Of a stretch of DNA of 64,000 nt, positions 8,135 to 16,402 are shown one piece after another. Each line of letters starts with the position of its first letter. Position 1 is the first letter of the stretch. The notes under the pieces are model-generated. The model did not search any database and was not told where the DNA came from. It worked only from the letters and a program-made list of their open reading frames with translations. Origin of the DNA: an uncultured Pseudomonadota bacterium (GTDB lineage: Bacteria > Pseudomonadota > Gammaproteobacteria > Steroidobacterales > Steroidobacteraceae); NCBI GenBank assembly GCA_903832085.1, contig CAIKZZ010000006.1:62001-126000 (forward strand), read 5' to 3'. Both the position numbers and the translations under genes were made by a program.

Positions 8135-9391
8135 ATGTCTAGCGGCTGCCCGTTACATAACTGGAATTTGATGGACCCCAAGGTCCAACAAAACCCCTAT
8201 GAGTTTTACAAGCTAGCGCGCCTCAAACAACCGATTTACCGCATGCCGCAGACTGGGTTCTATCTGGTCACTTCATTTGATTTGTGTCGAGAAGTCATCC
8301 GCCAACCGGATTTATTTGGCAGTGGCGTAAGTCCCATGGCGCTGCGCGAGGGTGGCGTACCACAAGAGATAATCGATATTTACGCGAACGAGGGCTGGAT
8401 GCCGCTGGCTTCCTGCTCGACCTCAGACCCACCCTATCACTCGCATGTACGCGATTTTCTAGAAGGTCTGTTTACCGCCAAGCGCGTCCGCGCGATGACC
8501 CCACTGATTGATCGCACCGTCAAGGAACTACTGGATAGCCTCGAGGGCAAGAGCACCCTTGAGTTTGTGCAAGACTTCGCGCATCCAATGCCCATGATCA
8601 TCATCGCCGAACTGATCGGCGTACCTAAAATCGATCTAGCGCGCTTCAAAGCGTGGTCAGATGCCATCGTTGAGCCATTTAGCATGATGGTCTCAAGAGA
8701 ACGTGAACTCGAGTGCGCTCGCCTCGTCGTGGAGATGCAGCACTACTTTGTCAAACTGTTGGAAGATCGTCGCCAGAATCCGAAGGACGACTTACTCACT
8801 GAGATGGTGAATGCGAAGGATAGCGATGGCCAGCCCTATACGCTGCAAGAGCAACTGACCATTATTACGATCGATCTACTTGCATCCGGCAATGAGACCA
8901 CGACGGCAGCCATTACCTCAGGCCTGCTGCTACTCATACGCGATCCAGAAGCGTTGGCTGAACTCCGGTCGGATCCAGATTTGGTCTACAACTTGGCAGA
9001 GGAAATTCTGCGGCTCGAGTCGCCTGCACAGGGCATGTTCAGACGAGTCATGGCGGATACCACACTCGGTGGAGTGGATCTCAAGGAAGGTGAACTTCTC
9101 TCGGTACGCTTCGGCGCTGCCAACCGCGACGAGGAACAATTCCCGATCGCTGATAAGATTAACCTGCACCGCCCACAAGCCGGCAAGCACGTCGCGTTAG
9201 GACAGGGGCGACATCATTGCATCGGAGCTGCGCTCGCCCGCCAGGAGCTCATTAGTGCATTCCAGGGCCTGCTTGCCCGCTATGAGCACTTTGAGCTCAC
9301 AACGGGCGCCCCGCTGACCGATTACACACCGAGCTTCTTCGGTCGTAACCTACGCGAGCTCCACGTGACCGTGCGTCCGAAAAAGCACTGA
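8135..9391 (+). CDS. Cytochrome P450
   Basis: This is a 418-residue soluble class I bacterial P450. The I-helix oxygen-activation motif is ASGNETTTA, the ExxR motif is EEILR, and the haem-thiolate loop is LGQGRHHCIGAALAR with ligand Cys about 362. The usual Phe seven residues before the cysteine (FxxGxxxCxG) is Leu here. It needs an external ferredoxin and reductase; the only ferredoxin nearby is the Rieske type at 14834. The gene follows the PQQ dehydrogenase in the same direction and is probably in the same operon. A hydroxylation of a hydrophobic substrate is the expected role; the substrate is unknown. Confidence 0.93.
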   Translation: MSSGCPLHNWNLMDPKVQQNPYEFYKLARLKQPIYRMPQTGFYLVTSFDLCREVIRQPDLFGSGVSPMALREGGVPQEIIDIYANEGWMPLASCSTSDPPYHSHVRDFLEGLFTAKRVRAMTPLIDRTVKELLDSLEGKSTLEFVQDFAHPMPMIIIAELIGVPKIDLARFKAWSDAIVEPFSMMVSRERELECARLVVEMQHYFVKLLEDRRQNPKDDLLTEMVNAKDSDGQPYTLQEQLTIITIDLLASGNETTTAAITSGLLLLIRDPEALAELRSDPDLVYNLAEEILRLESPAQGMFRRVMADTTLGGVDLKEGELLSVRFGAANRDEEQFPIADKINLHRPQAGKHVALGQGRHHCIGAALARQELISAFQGLLARYEHFELTTGAPLTDYTPSFFGRNLRELHVTVRPKKH

Positions 9392-9404
9392 AGGCGCCCG
9401 TCCG

Positions 9405-9707
9405 TCACACAGCAGGTTTCATAAACTCAATGGTTGGGTCGCCCTCAAGGCAGGCCCAACCAGCGTCAGACATCGCAAGATGATACGGCGCCGACGCGTG
9501 CACCTCGCGCGCTGCCTCGTCCACAAAGCCTTCAAAAAATACAAACTCATTCGTCTCAGCGCCTTGCAGCAGCTCAAAGAACACAGTCCCTTGTTCGTGT
9601 TTTTTGACATTGGCTCGTAACTCTCTAACGAGACTTAGGAACTCCTCACGCTTGCCAGGCTTCGTGCGTAGCCGGATGTAGCAGGCATATCCACAGGTTG
9701 CGGTCAT
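9405..9707 (-). CDS. ABM-domain (antibiotic biosynthesis monooxygenase-like) small protein
   Basis: The protein is 100 residues, a single dimeric alpha-beta ferredoxin-like fold. The family pattern is visible: KPGKREEFLSLVRELRANVKKHEQGTVFFELL, then FFEGFVDEAAREVHASAPYH. Members include quinone-forming monooxygenases, haem-degrading enzymes and YgiN-like proteins, many of uncharacterised function. AAGGA precedes the ATG. It lies 25 bases after the E1 beta gene and is the last gene of the E1 operon. A second ABM-like protein is encoded at 14388-14690. Confidence 0.82.
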   Translation of the reverse strand: MTATCGYACYIRLRTKPGKREEFLSLVRELRANVKKHEQGTVFFELLQGAETNEFVFFEGFVDEAAREVHASAPYHLAMSDAGWACLEGDPTIEFMKPAV

Positions 9708-9732
9708 GGTTAAGTCCTTATCAGCCGGTTTG

Positions 9733-10749
9733 CTAAAGATTAGCGCTCAAGGTCGCACGCACCGCTCGCTCAATCTTAGCGAGTGACGGGATCCACTCTT
9801 GCTCAAGCTCTGCAGATGCAGGTACCGGCGTGTGCGGTGGAGTGATTTTTTGCACAGGTGCTTTGAGCGACTCAAACGCCTCACAGGCCGCTAGTGAGGC
9901 AATCTCACTCGCCATCCCGCAATAGGGACCGCCCTCATCGATAACTACCAGTCGGCCTGTTTTCTCGACCGACTCCAAGATACTGTCCTTATCCAAGGGT
10001 GATGCTGTGCGCGGGTCAATGACTTCGACTGAAATCCCTTCTTTCGCCAGCTTATCGGCAACCTTGTTAGCAAGGAGGACCATACGCGAGAACGCCACGA
10101 TCGTGACCTGATTACCTTCACGCGTGACATTCGCTTCGCCAAATGGAATGAGATACTCGCCATCAGGCACTTCACAACTCTCGCCGTATAAAAATTTGTG
10201 CTCGCAAAAAATAACAGGGTCGTCATCACGAATCGCTGTCGCCAGCAAACCTTTTGCATCATAGGCATTTGAAGGGGTCACGACTTTAATGCCAGCAATC
10301 GACGCAAGCATGCCATGCAAGCTTGCTGAGTGCTGCGGACCTGCGCCATACCCCGCTCCCATGAGCGTGCGTATGGTGACGGGCACTGTGCAGCGACCAC
10401 CGAACATATAGCGAAACTTTGCTTGCTGGTTCAGTATCTGATCGAGACAAACACCGATAAAGTCGATGAACATCAGTTCAGCGACCGGGCGCAGTCCGGT
10501 CAGCGCAGCTCCACCAGCGGCGCCTACAATGGCGGACTCAGTAATCGAGGTATCAATCACCCGATTGCGACCAAACTCTGCCGCCAGTCCCGCTGTGACT
10601 CCGAAGGTGCCCCCTGCTGCTTCAAACACGCCAGAGCTACCGCCCATGCCACCCACAATATCCTCGCCCATCAGGATCACGCGCTTATCGCGGCGCATCT
10701 CTTGACGCAGGGTCTCCGTAATTGCTTCACGATACGATTTGACCGGCAT
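9733..10749 (-). CDS. 2-oxoacid dehydrogenase E1 component, beta subunit (second copy)
   Basis: The protein is 338 residues from the ATG at 10749, which follows the E1 alpha stop by one base and has GGGAGC just upstream; a frame open to 10830 reads into E1 alpha and is not used. It has E1 beta signatures: ILMGEDIVGGMGGSSGVFE, the MFGGR segment, PSNAYDAKGLL, FCEHKFLY and EVIDPRTASPLD. It is a paralogue of the truncated E1 beta at the left edge, sharing the same motif order. With the adjacent alpha subunit it should form an alpha2beta2 ThDP enzyme. No E2 or E3 accompanies this pair, so it may share the E2 at 709-1956 or act without one. Confidence 0.92.
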   Translation of the reverse strand: MPVKSYREAITETLRQEMRRDKRVILMGEDIVGGMGGSSGVFEAAGGTFGVTAGLAAEFGRNRVIDTSITESAIVGAAGGAALTGLRPVAELMFIDFIGVCLDQILNQQAKFRYMFGGRCTVPVTIRTLMGAGYGAGPQHSASLHGMLASIAGIKVVTPSNAYDAKGLLATAIRDDDPVIFCEHKFLYGESCEVPDGEYLIPFGEANVTREGNQVTIVAFSRMVLLANKVADKLAKEGISVEVIDPRTASPLDKDSILESVEKTGRLVVIDEGGPYCGMASEIASLAACEAFESLKAPVQKITPPHTPVPASAELEQEWIPSLAKIERAVRATLSANL

Positions 10750-10750
10750 T

Positions 10751-11719
10751 TTAGTAGCTCCCATAAACATCGGTATAAAGCGCTTCGCGCGGAGGCTTCG
10801 GCGCCGCAATAGCGATCGCGACTTTGTCATCGATCAGTTCTGTAATTTCCTCATCGATTTCACGTAGCTCATCAGCCTGAAGACCAAACTCGGCCGTTGC
10901 TCTTTCTTCAAACTTCTTCAATGGATCTGAGTTGGCACGTAACCGGTCCACTTCCTTCGGATCGCGATACAACTGCATATCGCCTTCAAAGTGGCCGTAC
11001 CAGCGCATCGCGATGGCCTCAATAGCACTTGGCCCCTCGCCGCGGCGAGCGCGATCGACAGCACGCGCGCAGGCGTCGTACACCGCAAAGAAATCGACCC
11101 CGTCGACTGCCTCAGCTGGCATACCAAAACCTGAGGCGCGTTTTGCAATCTGACCACCACCGAGGTGGTAACCGGCGCCCGTGAACTCAGCATAGCCGTT
11201 GTTTTCATACATAAAGATCATGGGCAGTTTCAACACAGCTGCCATATTGAGCGCTTCGGCGACCGTTCCTTGATTCGATGCGCCGTCCCCGATGAAAGAG
11301 ACCGCGACACCATCTGTCCCTAGTGTTTTTTGTGAGAGCGCTGCACCCACTGCGATGGGGGGCGAGGCACCCACAATCGCGTTAGCGCCGAGCATGCCTT
11401 TGCGTAAGTCGGCAATATGCATCGAGCCGCCCTTGCCATTGCACAGACCGCCCTGCTTGCAATAGATCTCGAGGAGCATTTCGCCAATATCGCAGCCCTT
11501 GGCGATGCAATGGCCATGGCCACGGTGCGTACTACCGATGTAGTCGCTATCCCGTAGGTGCATGCACATACCCACAGCAACCGCTTCTTGCCCACAATAC
11601 AAATGGACAAAACCCGGCACGGTGCCTGCCTGCACCTCGCGGCGCATGCGCTCTTCAAACTCGCGAATTGCACGCATCCGGCGATATGCATCTAGTAGTA
11701 CAAGTGGATCGTAAGCCAT
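10751..11719 (-). CDS. 2-oxoacid dehydrogenase E1 component, alpha subunit
   Basis: The 322-residue protein binds thiamine diphosphate; the motif GDGASNQG...NMAAVLKLPMIFMYENN is the standard GDG-NN site. Other family marks are EERMRREVQAGTVPGF, HLYCGQEAVAVG and THRGHGHCIAKG. It resembles the acetoin/pyruvate dehydrogenase alpha group. GAGGGGGAG lies upstream of the ATG. The promoter region holds a palindrome (11758-11775) related to those upstream of the other island genes, ending 39 bases before the start codon. It is the first gene of a three-gene operon with E1 beta and an ABM-like protein. Confidence 0.93.
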   Translation of the reverse strand: MAYDPLVLLDAYRRMRAIREFEERMRREVQAGTVPGFVHLYCGQEAVAVGMCMHLRDSDYIGSTHRGHGHCIAKGCDIGEMLLEIYCKQGGLCNGKGGSMHIADLRKGMLGANAIVGASPPIAVGAALSQKTLGTDGVAVSFIGDGASNQGTVAEALNMAAVLKLPMIFMYENNGYAEFTGAGYHLGGGQIAKRASGFGMPAEAVDGVDFFAVYDACARAVDRARRGEGPSAIEAIAMRWYGHFEGDMQLYRDPKEVDRLRANSDPLKKFEERATAEFGLQADELREIDEEITELIDDKVAIAIAAPKPPREALYTDVYGSY

Positions 11720-11757
11720 CGTAAGCTCCCCCTCGTGACACTCAACGTGATTAAAAA

Positions 11758-11775
11758 AATCAGTCAGTACGGTTT
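11758..11775. promoter_or_regulatory. Palindromic operator-like site D (shared motif)
   Basis: AATCAGTCAGTACGGTTT, flanked by runs of A on the left and T on the right, agrees with the 18-base palindrome at 19046-19063 at 13 positions. It lies upstream of the E1 alpha gene on the minus strand. It is the weakest of the four sites listed; the symmetric A/T-rich flanks and location support it. Confidence 0.45.
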
Positions 11776-11864
11776 TTTTGATTATTAGATGGGCGGACGC
11801 GAAATGAAAAGCCTTTTATTTGCTGCTTCGCAGCAAGAGCCCCTACGCAGTAGCAAAGTTCGAC

Positions 11865-12707
11865 TCAAAGCCCTAGCCGTGCAAATAGCGCATTCTGGCG
11901 TGTGGGCTCTAACGCGCCCCATCCATCCGCCGCGTTCAGCCACAGCGCATGTAGACAGTCAAATGCCTGACACATTTGCTGCAGCAACTGGGCATTGTGA
12001 GGATGAGCATAAGAGCGCAACAACAGCTCGCGCTGCGCGCGGTCATAGTCGTGGTAACTGATCACAGCAGCCAGCTCGAAGTGCGCATCGCCGGCACCTG
12101 CATACTCCCAATCAATGAGACGTAGCGGCTGTGTGCCAATCAGATTATGGTGGTGTAGATCGTTGTGACAAAAAACTGGATCCTTCAGTTCATAATCGGC
12201 AAGCACGTCGGCAACGTGTGCCCGTAGCCTCACGTTTGAAACTGGGTTCATGGGTGAGTCTGCCAACGCGCTGTAATGTGCCAGTGCCTGCGGCATCGTC
12301 ACGCACCGCAAATCATGTGGTACGGGTACCTGATGTAGCGCGCGCAAACGCTCACCAAGCAGCTGTATGCGGCCTTCGGAGGCGGCATCGACAGCCGTCC
12401 AAACAGGCGCATCGACGTACTGCATCACCAAAGCGCCACTATCAGGCGCAGCGTAAAGAACTGTCGGCGCAAATCCGTGTGCAGCGGCGAGTGTCTGCGC
12501 CAGGTACTCCATCTGACGGCTTATTTGCAGGGTTTGATCGAGCGCCCCACCCAGTCGTACCACCCAATCACCCTCGGCCGAGACGACCCGCCAGCTCTGA
12601 TTGACGCCGCCACTCCTTAGCACTAAAGCCTCAATACCGCTGGCCAGTGCGCGCCGACCCTCATCAAATGCAGCCAGTGTCGAGTGCAAAAGGGGGTCAA
12701 TGGTCAC
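11865..12707 (-). CDS. Aminoglycoside-phosphotransferase-fold small-molecule kinase (choline/thiamine kinase type)
   Basis: The protein is 280 residues long. It carries the kinase catalytic motif FCHNDLHHHNLI (Brenner loop) and the metal-binding LIDWEYAGAGD, as in choline/ethanolamine kinases and thiamine kinase (COG0510-type). The start GTG overlaps the upstream pnuC-like stop as GTGA, so the two genes are translationally coupled. PnuC-family carriers work by metabolic trapping through a kinase, so the pair probably imports and phosphorylates one vitamin-like compound. Thiamine is an attractive candidate because two ThDP-dependent E1 enzymes are next door; nicotinamide riboside or choline are alternatives. 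No THI-type riboswitch was found upstream. Confidence 0.78.
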   Translation of the reverse strand: MTIDPLLHSTLAAFDEGRRALASGIEALVLRSGGVNQSWRVVSAEGDWVVRLGGALDQTLQISRQMEYLAQTLAAAHGFAPTVLYAAPDSGALVMQYVDAPVWTAVDAASEGRIQLLGERLRALHQVPVPHDLRCVTMPQALAHYSALADSPMNPVSNVRLRAHVADVLADYELKDPVFCHNDLHHHNLIGTQPLRLIDWEYAGAGDAHFELAAVISYHDYDRAQRELLLRSYAHPHNAQLLQQMCQAFDCLHALWLNAADGWGALEPTRQNALFARLGL

Positions 12708-13333
12708 GGACTGAGCCCGCTGACAGGATCACTCATACGGACGCGTAACTCAGCTACCCAACTGCGCCATCCGATCAGCACAAGCACCAGGTAGCCGCTG
12801 TACAACACCACGGATGCATACAACGCTTGCTGCCAACACAGCAGCAAAATCAAAGAATCTACGACCAGCCACCACGGCCAGTTGTCTATTTTTTTGCGCG
12901 CCATCAACCAAGTGGCATACACACTCGCCCAGGTCGTCAAAGAGTCGAGCATCGGCGCTGCCGATGCCGTTTGCGTTGTGAGCCAGTGGGCCGTTAGCGC
13001 CGTGGCGATGGCGATAAATAGTAGACCAAAACAGTGATGCATCCACGGTGAGCGCGACACCAAGAGCGCAGGCTTTTCAGGATGCGTTGTCCACGCGCGC
13101 CAGCCATAAAGCGCAATCATGACGTAATACACCTGCAAGAATGCCTGCATGTACAGGCCCGCTTGGTAAAACACCCACAGATAGGCCAAGGTGCTCAGCA
13201 GAGCAGCCACCCAACAGGCGCGATTCTCACGGATAGCAAGTGCCACATACACTAGCCCCAGAATGACACCCACGATCTCAAGCGGCGAGGTACCCGCCCA
13301 CGCCGTCGCCAGTACCGCCTTCATGTTGCTCAC
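12704..13333 (-). CDS. PnuC-family vitamin/nucleoside transporter
   Basis: This 209-residue integral membrane protein has about seven hydrophobic segments. The family patterns are visible: EIVGVILGLVYVALAIREN, WVAALLSTLAYLWVFYQAGLY, then QVYYVMIALYGW and a C-terminal DNWPWWLVVDSLI segment. Members carry nicotinamide riboside (PnuC), thiamine (PnuT) or riboflavin (PnuX) by facilitated diffusion. The GTG start at 13333 has AGGGG six bases upstream; ATG 13324 is an alternative. The next gene is a kinase that overlaps it by four bases, consistent with trapping of the imported vitamin. Substrate assignment to thiamine is inference. Confidence 0.85.
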   Translation of the reverse strand: MSNMKAVLATAWAGTSPLEIVGVILGLVYVALAIRENRACWVAALLSTLAYLWVFYQAGLYMQAFLQVYYVMIALYGWRAWTTHPEKPALLVSRSPWMHHCFGLLFIAIATALTAHWLTTQTASAAPMLDSLTTWASVYATWLMARKKIDNWPWWLVVDSLILLLCWQQALYASVVLYSGYLVLVLIGWRSWVAELRVRMSDPVSGLSP

Positions 13334-13442
13334 AAAATACCCCTGCCACGTCGATCACCCGCCTCGGGTCGCGCACGGAGTCGCACCGCACCAACGCAGG
13401 GCTGGTAGAATGGCAGCTTCCGCGTAGTGAGGCTCAAAGGCT

Positions 13443-14351
13443 ATGTCCAAGCGTACGTTTACGGTATTTCAACTCGATGCCTTCACCCAGCAATTATTTG
13501 CCGGCAACCCAGCTGGCGTCGTGCTTGGCGCTGAGCATCTATCAGAATCAGAGATGCAGGCGCTGGCCCGCGAACTGAACACCTCAGACGCCGCATTTGT
13601 ATTGCCCGCCGATGAACCGGACCACGACTTACGAATCCGGTTCTTCACTCCTAACCGCGAAGTCGCTTTTGTCGGCCATGCCTCGGTCGCAGCCCACGTC
13701 GCACGACTCGCAGCGGGCATCGGCTCAGTTGGCAAACTACGCCAAAAATCACGCTCAGGCATCTTTGATATTGCCATCACCGGCACCGCACAAGCTCCTA
13801 CAATCACGATTGCCTATCCAGCGCCGCAGTTTAACCCACCGATTGATGCCGATACGCGCAGCAAGTTGCTCGACATGTTAGGCATCGATACCAGCGCACT
13901 CGATGCCAAATGCCCGTTGGTCGTCACCAAGCGTTCGAGTTCGCGCCTGATGATTGGCCTGCGCTCGGCAGACCAGCTCGCCGCCCTACAGCCTGACTTC
14001 GACGCGCTAAAGCGTCTTACCCCGCACGTCGGTGCCGATGCGTATTTTGTATTCGTGCGCGATGCACGCGGTCCAGGTACCGCTGAAGCACGCCTCTTCT
14101 CACCGGTTCTCGGGATTGACGAGGATCCTGTGAGCGGCAACGCGCATGGGATGTTAGGAGCATATCTAGTCGAAAACGGCATGCTGCCGATCACGAACGG
14201 GCAGGCCCACATGCGCGGTTATCAGGGCGCATCCATGAGCCGACCTGGCGAAGTCAATGTTAGCGTCGATGTCACCGATGGCAAACCCCGTCGCATCCAC
14301 ATGAGTGGTACTGCGCGCATCGTCTTTCGCACAGAAATCACGCTAGACTAA
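13443..14351 (+). CDS. PhzF-family isomerase/epimerase-like protein
   Basis: The protein is 302 residues, made of two repeated diaminopimelate-epimerase-like halves. Typical segments are FQLDAFTQQLFAGNPAGVVL, RIRFFTPNREVAFVGHAS and the C-terminal DEDPVSGNAHGMLGAYL. In PhzF the catalytic glutamate sits in an N-x-S-E-T/A pattern; here the corresponding residue appears to be Asp (D49 in NTSDAAF). The family catalyses isomerisations of small cyclic or amino acids, but most members have no known substrate. The gene stands alone, divergent from the pnuC-like gene, and I see no phenazine genes nearby. Confidence 0.85.
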   Translation: MSKRTFTVFQLDAFTQQLFAGNPAGVVLGAEHLSESEMQALARELNTSDAAFVLPADEPDHDLRIRFFTPNREVAFVGHASVAAHVARLAAGIGSVGKLRQKSRSGIFDIAITGTAQAPTITIAYPAPQFNPPIDADTRSKLLDMLGIDTSALDAKCPLVVTKRSSSRLMIGLRSADQLAALQPDFDALKRLTPHVGADAYFVFVRDARGPGTAEARLFSPVLGIDEDPVSGNAHGMLGAYLVENGMLPITNGQAHMRGYQGASMSRPGEVNVSVDVTDGKPRRIHMSGTARIVFRTEITLD

Positions 14352-14387
14352 ACCTGCGCGCTCGTCGCGCTCAGCGCTACCGTGCAC

Positions 14388-14690
14388 CTAGGGCAATGGG
14401 TCGAGGTACTCGCGCTCCCACGTGCCGTCCACGCAGTCATGAAACGTCTGTATACGGCTAGCAAGCCATGCCGAACTCATGTGCACATGCTCTGCAGTTT
14501 CGTCAGCGAATGATTCGACGACTGCGTAGCGACGCACGCCATCGCGCAGCTTAAAAAAATCAAACCATATCGTCTGGGTCGTGGACTCGTGCTTGACGAC
14601 ATCCACCGTCAGCTCCTTACAGTTCTTGATGAACTGTGCTTCCTTGCCATCTTTGATGGTCATTCGGGATATGAACGTGATGCGTGACAT
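14388..14690 (-). CDS. ABM-like dimeric alpha-beta barrel protein
   Basis: This 100-residue protein has the same size and strand/helix pattern as the ABM family: FISRMTIKDGKEAQFIKNCKEL, then an aromatic strand TIWFDFFKL, then YAVVESFADETAEHVHMSSAW. It is divergent in sequence from the copy at 9405-9707. AGGAG precedes the ATG. It is divergent from the Rieske ferredoxin gene and convergent with the PhzF-like gene. A role as a small monooxygenase, or as a binding protein for quinone-like intermediates of the island, is possible but unproven. Confidence 0.72.
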   Translation of the reverse strand: MSRITFISRMTIKDGKEAQFIKNCKELTVDVVKHESTTQTIWFDFFKLRDGVRRYAVVESFADETAEHVHMSSAWLASRIQTFHDCVDGTWEREYLDPLP

Positions 14691-14833
14691 TCAGGCTCCT
14701 TGGTTAATGCACTGAGATTTAATGTGGGCGATGACCAACGATGCCACCATTTATAGGGCAAACGCAATGCCCGCTTGTGAATCATCCACCTGCTTCGCTA
14801 AAGTGGCGCCCCTACGCCATCTGGAGCAGGACT

Positions 14834-15154
14834 TTGAATGATTTGACTTGGCATCGGGTCTGTAACTTAACAGAACTCGCCGAAGGGAAAATGCGCGCCC
14901 TCGTCATTGACAGTCGAGACGTGGTGGTCTGCCATACCCGCGAAGGCCTCTATGCGCTGGATAACATCTGCTCTCACGCCTACGCAAAGATGGATGAAGG
15001 GCGACTGCGCGGCATACGACTCATCTGTCCGTTGCATGGGGCCTCATTTGATGTACGCACGGGCGCCGTACTCGGCGCCCCCGCCAGTACCCCACTCATT
15101 ACTCACCACACACGCATCAGTGGTGAGACGATCGAGGTCGCTTTAGCCGATTGA
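14834..15154 (+). CDS. Rieske [2Fe-2S] ferredoxin
   Basis: From the TTG at 14834 the product is 106 residues, the normal size of soluble Rieske ferredoxins that feed electrons to ring-hydroxylating oxygenases. GGAG lies seven bases before this TTG. An upstream in-frame ATG (14741) would add 31 residues without family resemblance. The cluster ligands are CSHAYA and CPLHGASF, spaced as expected for C-x-H...C-x2-H. It likely serves one or both Rieske oxygenases at 19127 and 25016. No dedicated ferredoxin reductase gene is adjacent; the nearest reductase-like gene in the window is at 60374-61432. Confidence 0.85.
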   Translation: MNDLTWHRVCNLTELAEGKMRALVIDSRDVVVCHTREGLYALDNICSHAYAKMDEGRLRGIRLICPLHGASFDVRTGAVLGAPASTPLITHHTRISGETIEVALAD

Positions 15155-15176
15155 AGTCGTTGTTCGTTAGCCAAAC

Positions 15177-16337
15177 TCAGCGCCGCTGATCGAAACGCCT
15201 ACCAACCATTGCAGAGGCGATATTCACTTTTTGAATATCAATCGCGCCGCCAGCGATACCCCATCCCCACGCATCACGTAGTCGCCGCTCCATTGGATAC
15301 TCGCGCGAATAACCGTAGCCACCCATCAATTGGACCGCGTTACCGCACACTTCGCGAGCAATCTCATTAGCAAAGCATTTAGCAACAGAAGACTCAAGCA
15401 TGCTGGGCAGACCCTTCTCAGAGTTCACTGCCGCCCTGTGAATCAACAAGCGAGCAGCATCGACGCGAATCTGCATTTCGGCGAGGCGAATCTGCACCGC
15501 CTGAAAATCAACCAGCGGCTTACCAAATTGCTCGCGCTCTTGTACGTATTCAATGAGATCCTCGAGTGCGCCTGCGGCTTGAGCCAATGCCATCGTCGCA
15601 TTGCCGCAACGCTCAAGATCAAAAGCCTCCATGAGCTTTTTAAAACCTCCCGCTGGTACGACTAGATTAGTCAGCGGCACTCGGCAGTTATCAAAATAAA
15701 TATCTGACGACGGCACGCCACGAAAACCCATCAGTTCCTCTTGTTTCCCAAAGCTCATGCCTTTCGTGCCCGCTTCGACGTAGACAGCGCCAACTCCCTT
15801 GGCACCTAAGTCAGCCGAGAGCCGGCAATACACGACATAACCGCCTGCGTGGCCGCCACCAGAGCACCAACGTTTAGTTCCATTGAGTACAATCTCATTC
15901 CCCACGATCTCGCCGCGCGTCGTTAAGTCGGTTAACGCCGACCCCGCCGCAGGCTCTGACATCGATACGGCAACAATGAGATCGCCCTTGCAGACTGCCG
16001 GCACAACACGGCGCTTCAAATCCTCGCCCGCAAAGCGCTCAATCGCTCGCACAGGCCCTACACAAGACTCAAACACCGGAAATGCGACCGCGGAAGAAAT
16101 CTTGCCGAATTCCTCAATGACGAGTAGCGCCTCTAAATTGCCAAGACCAAGGCCGCCGTAGGCCTCGGGCACATTGATTCCCAAAAATCCCATCTCAGCA
16201 TACTCATGCACCAAGGCATGCGTCGGCGGCTCACCTGACTTTTCTATATCAGCAGCAATCGTCGGCAAACGATCTTTAGCGTACTTACGCGCAGCATCCC
16301 GCAATGCCAACTGTTCATCTGTCAGACTAAAATCCAT
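15177..16337 (-). CDS. Acyl-CoA dehydrogenase
   Basis: The 386-residue flavoprotein has the full acyl-CoA dehydrogenase layout: N-terminal helical domain, the middle domain motif VAVSMSEPAAGSALTD for FAD and substrate binding, and a C-terminal helical domain. The expected catalytic base is the Glu in GGYGYSREYPMERRLRDAW. It introduces a 2,3 double bond into an acyl-CoA and hands electrons to ETF. It sits downstream of three GST-like genes on the same strand (65-base gap) and is convergent with the Rieske ferredoxin gene. In the island it would act before the thiolase step in side-chain or ring degradation. Confidence 0.92.
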   Translation of the reverse strand: MDFSLTDEQLALRDAARKYAKDRLPTIAADIEKSGEPPTHALVHEYAEMGFLGINVPEAYGGLGLGNLEALLVIEEFGKISSAVAFPVFESCVGPVRAIERFAGEDLKRRVVPAVCKGDLIVAVSMSEPAAGSALTDLTTRGEIVGNEIVLNGTKRWCSGGGHAGGYVVYCRLSADLGAKGVGAVYVEAGTKGMSFGKQEELMGFRGVPSSDIYFDNCRVPLTNLVVPAGGFKKLMEAFDLERCGNATMALAQAAGALEDLIEYVQEREQFGKPLVDFQAVQIRLAEMQIRVDAARLLIHRAAVNSEKGLPSMLESSVAKCFANEIAREVCGNAVQLMGGYGYSREYPMERRLRDAWGWGIAGGAIDIQKVNIASAMVGRRFDQRR

Positions 16338-16402
16338 CGTCGGCCCACCCTGTGACTATTGCATACACTTTAAAAAAAGAACTTGTTTAAATAACGCGCG
16401 CA

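Noticed and set aside
13334-13442. Possible thiamine (THI) riboswitch before the pnuC-like gene
   Set aside because: The conserved CTGAGA-type and other core elements were not found on either strand.
16358-16392. A/T-rich stretch before the acyl-CoA dehydrogenase gene considered as a fifth copy of the shared palindrome
   Set aside because: Only about half of the positions fit and the symmetry is poor; A/T content alone explains it.
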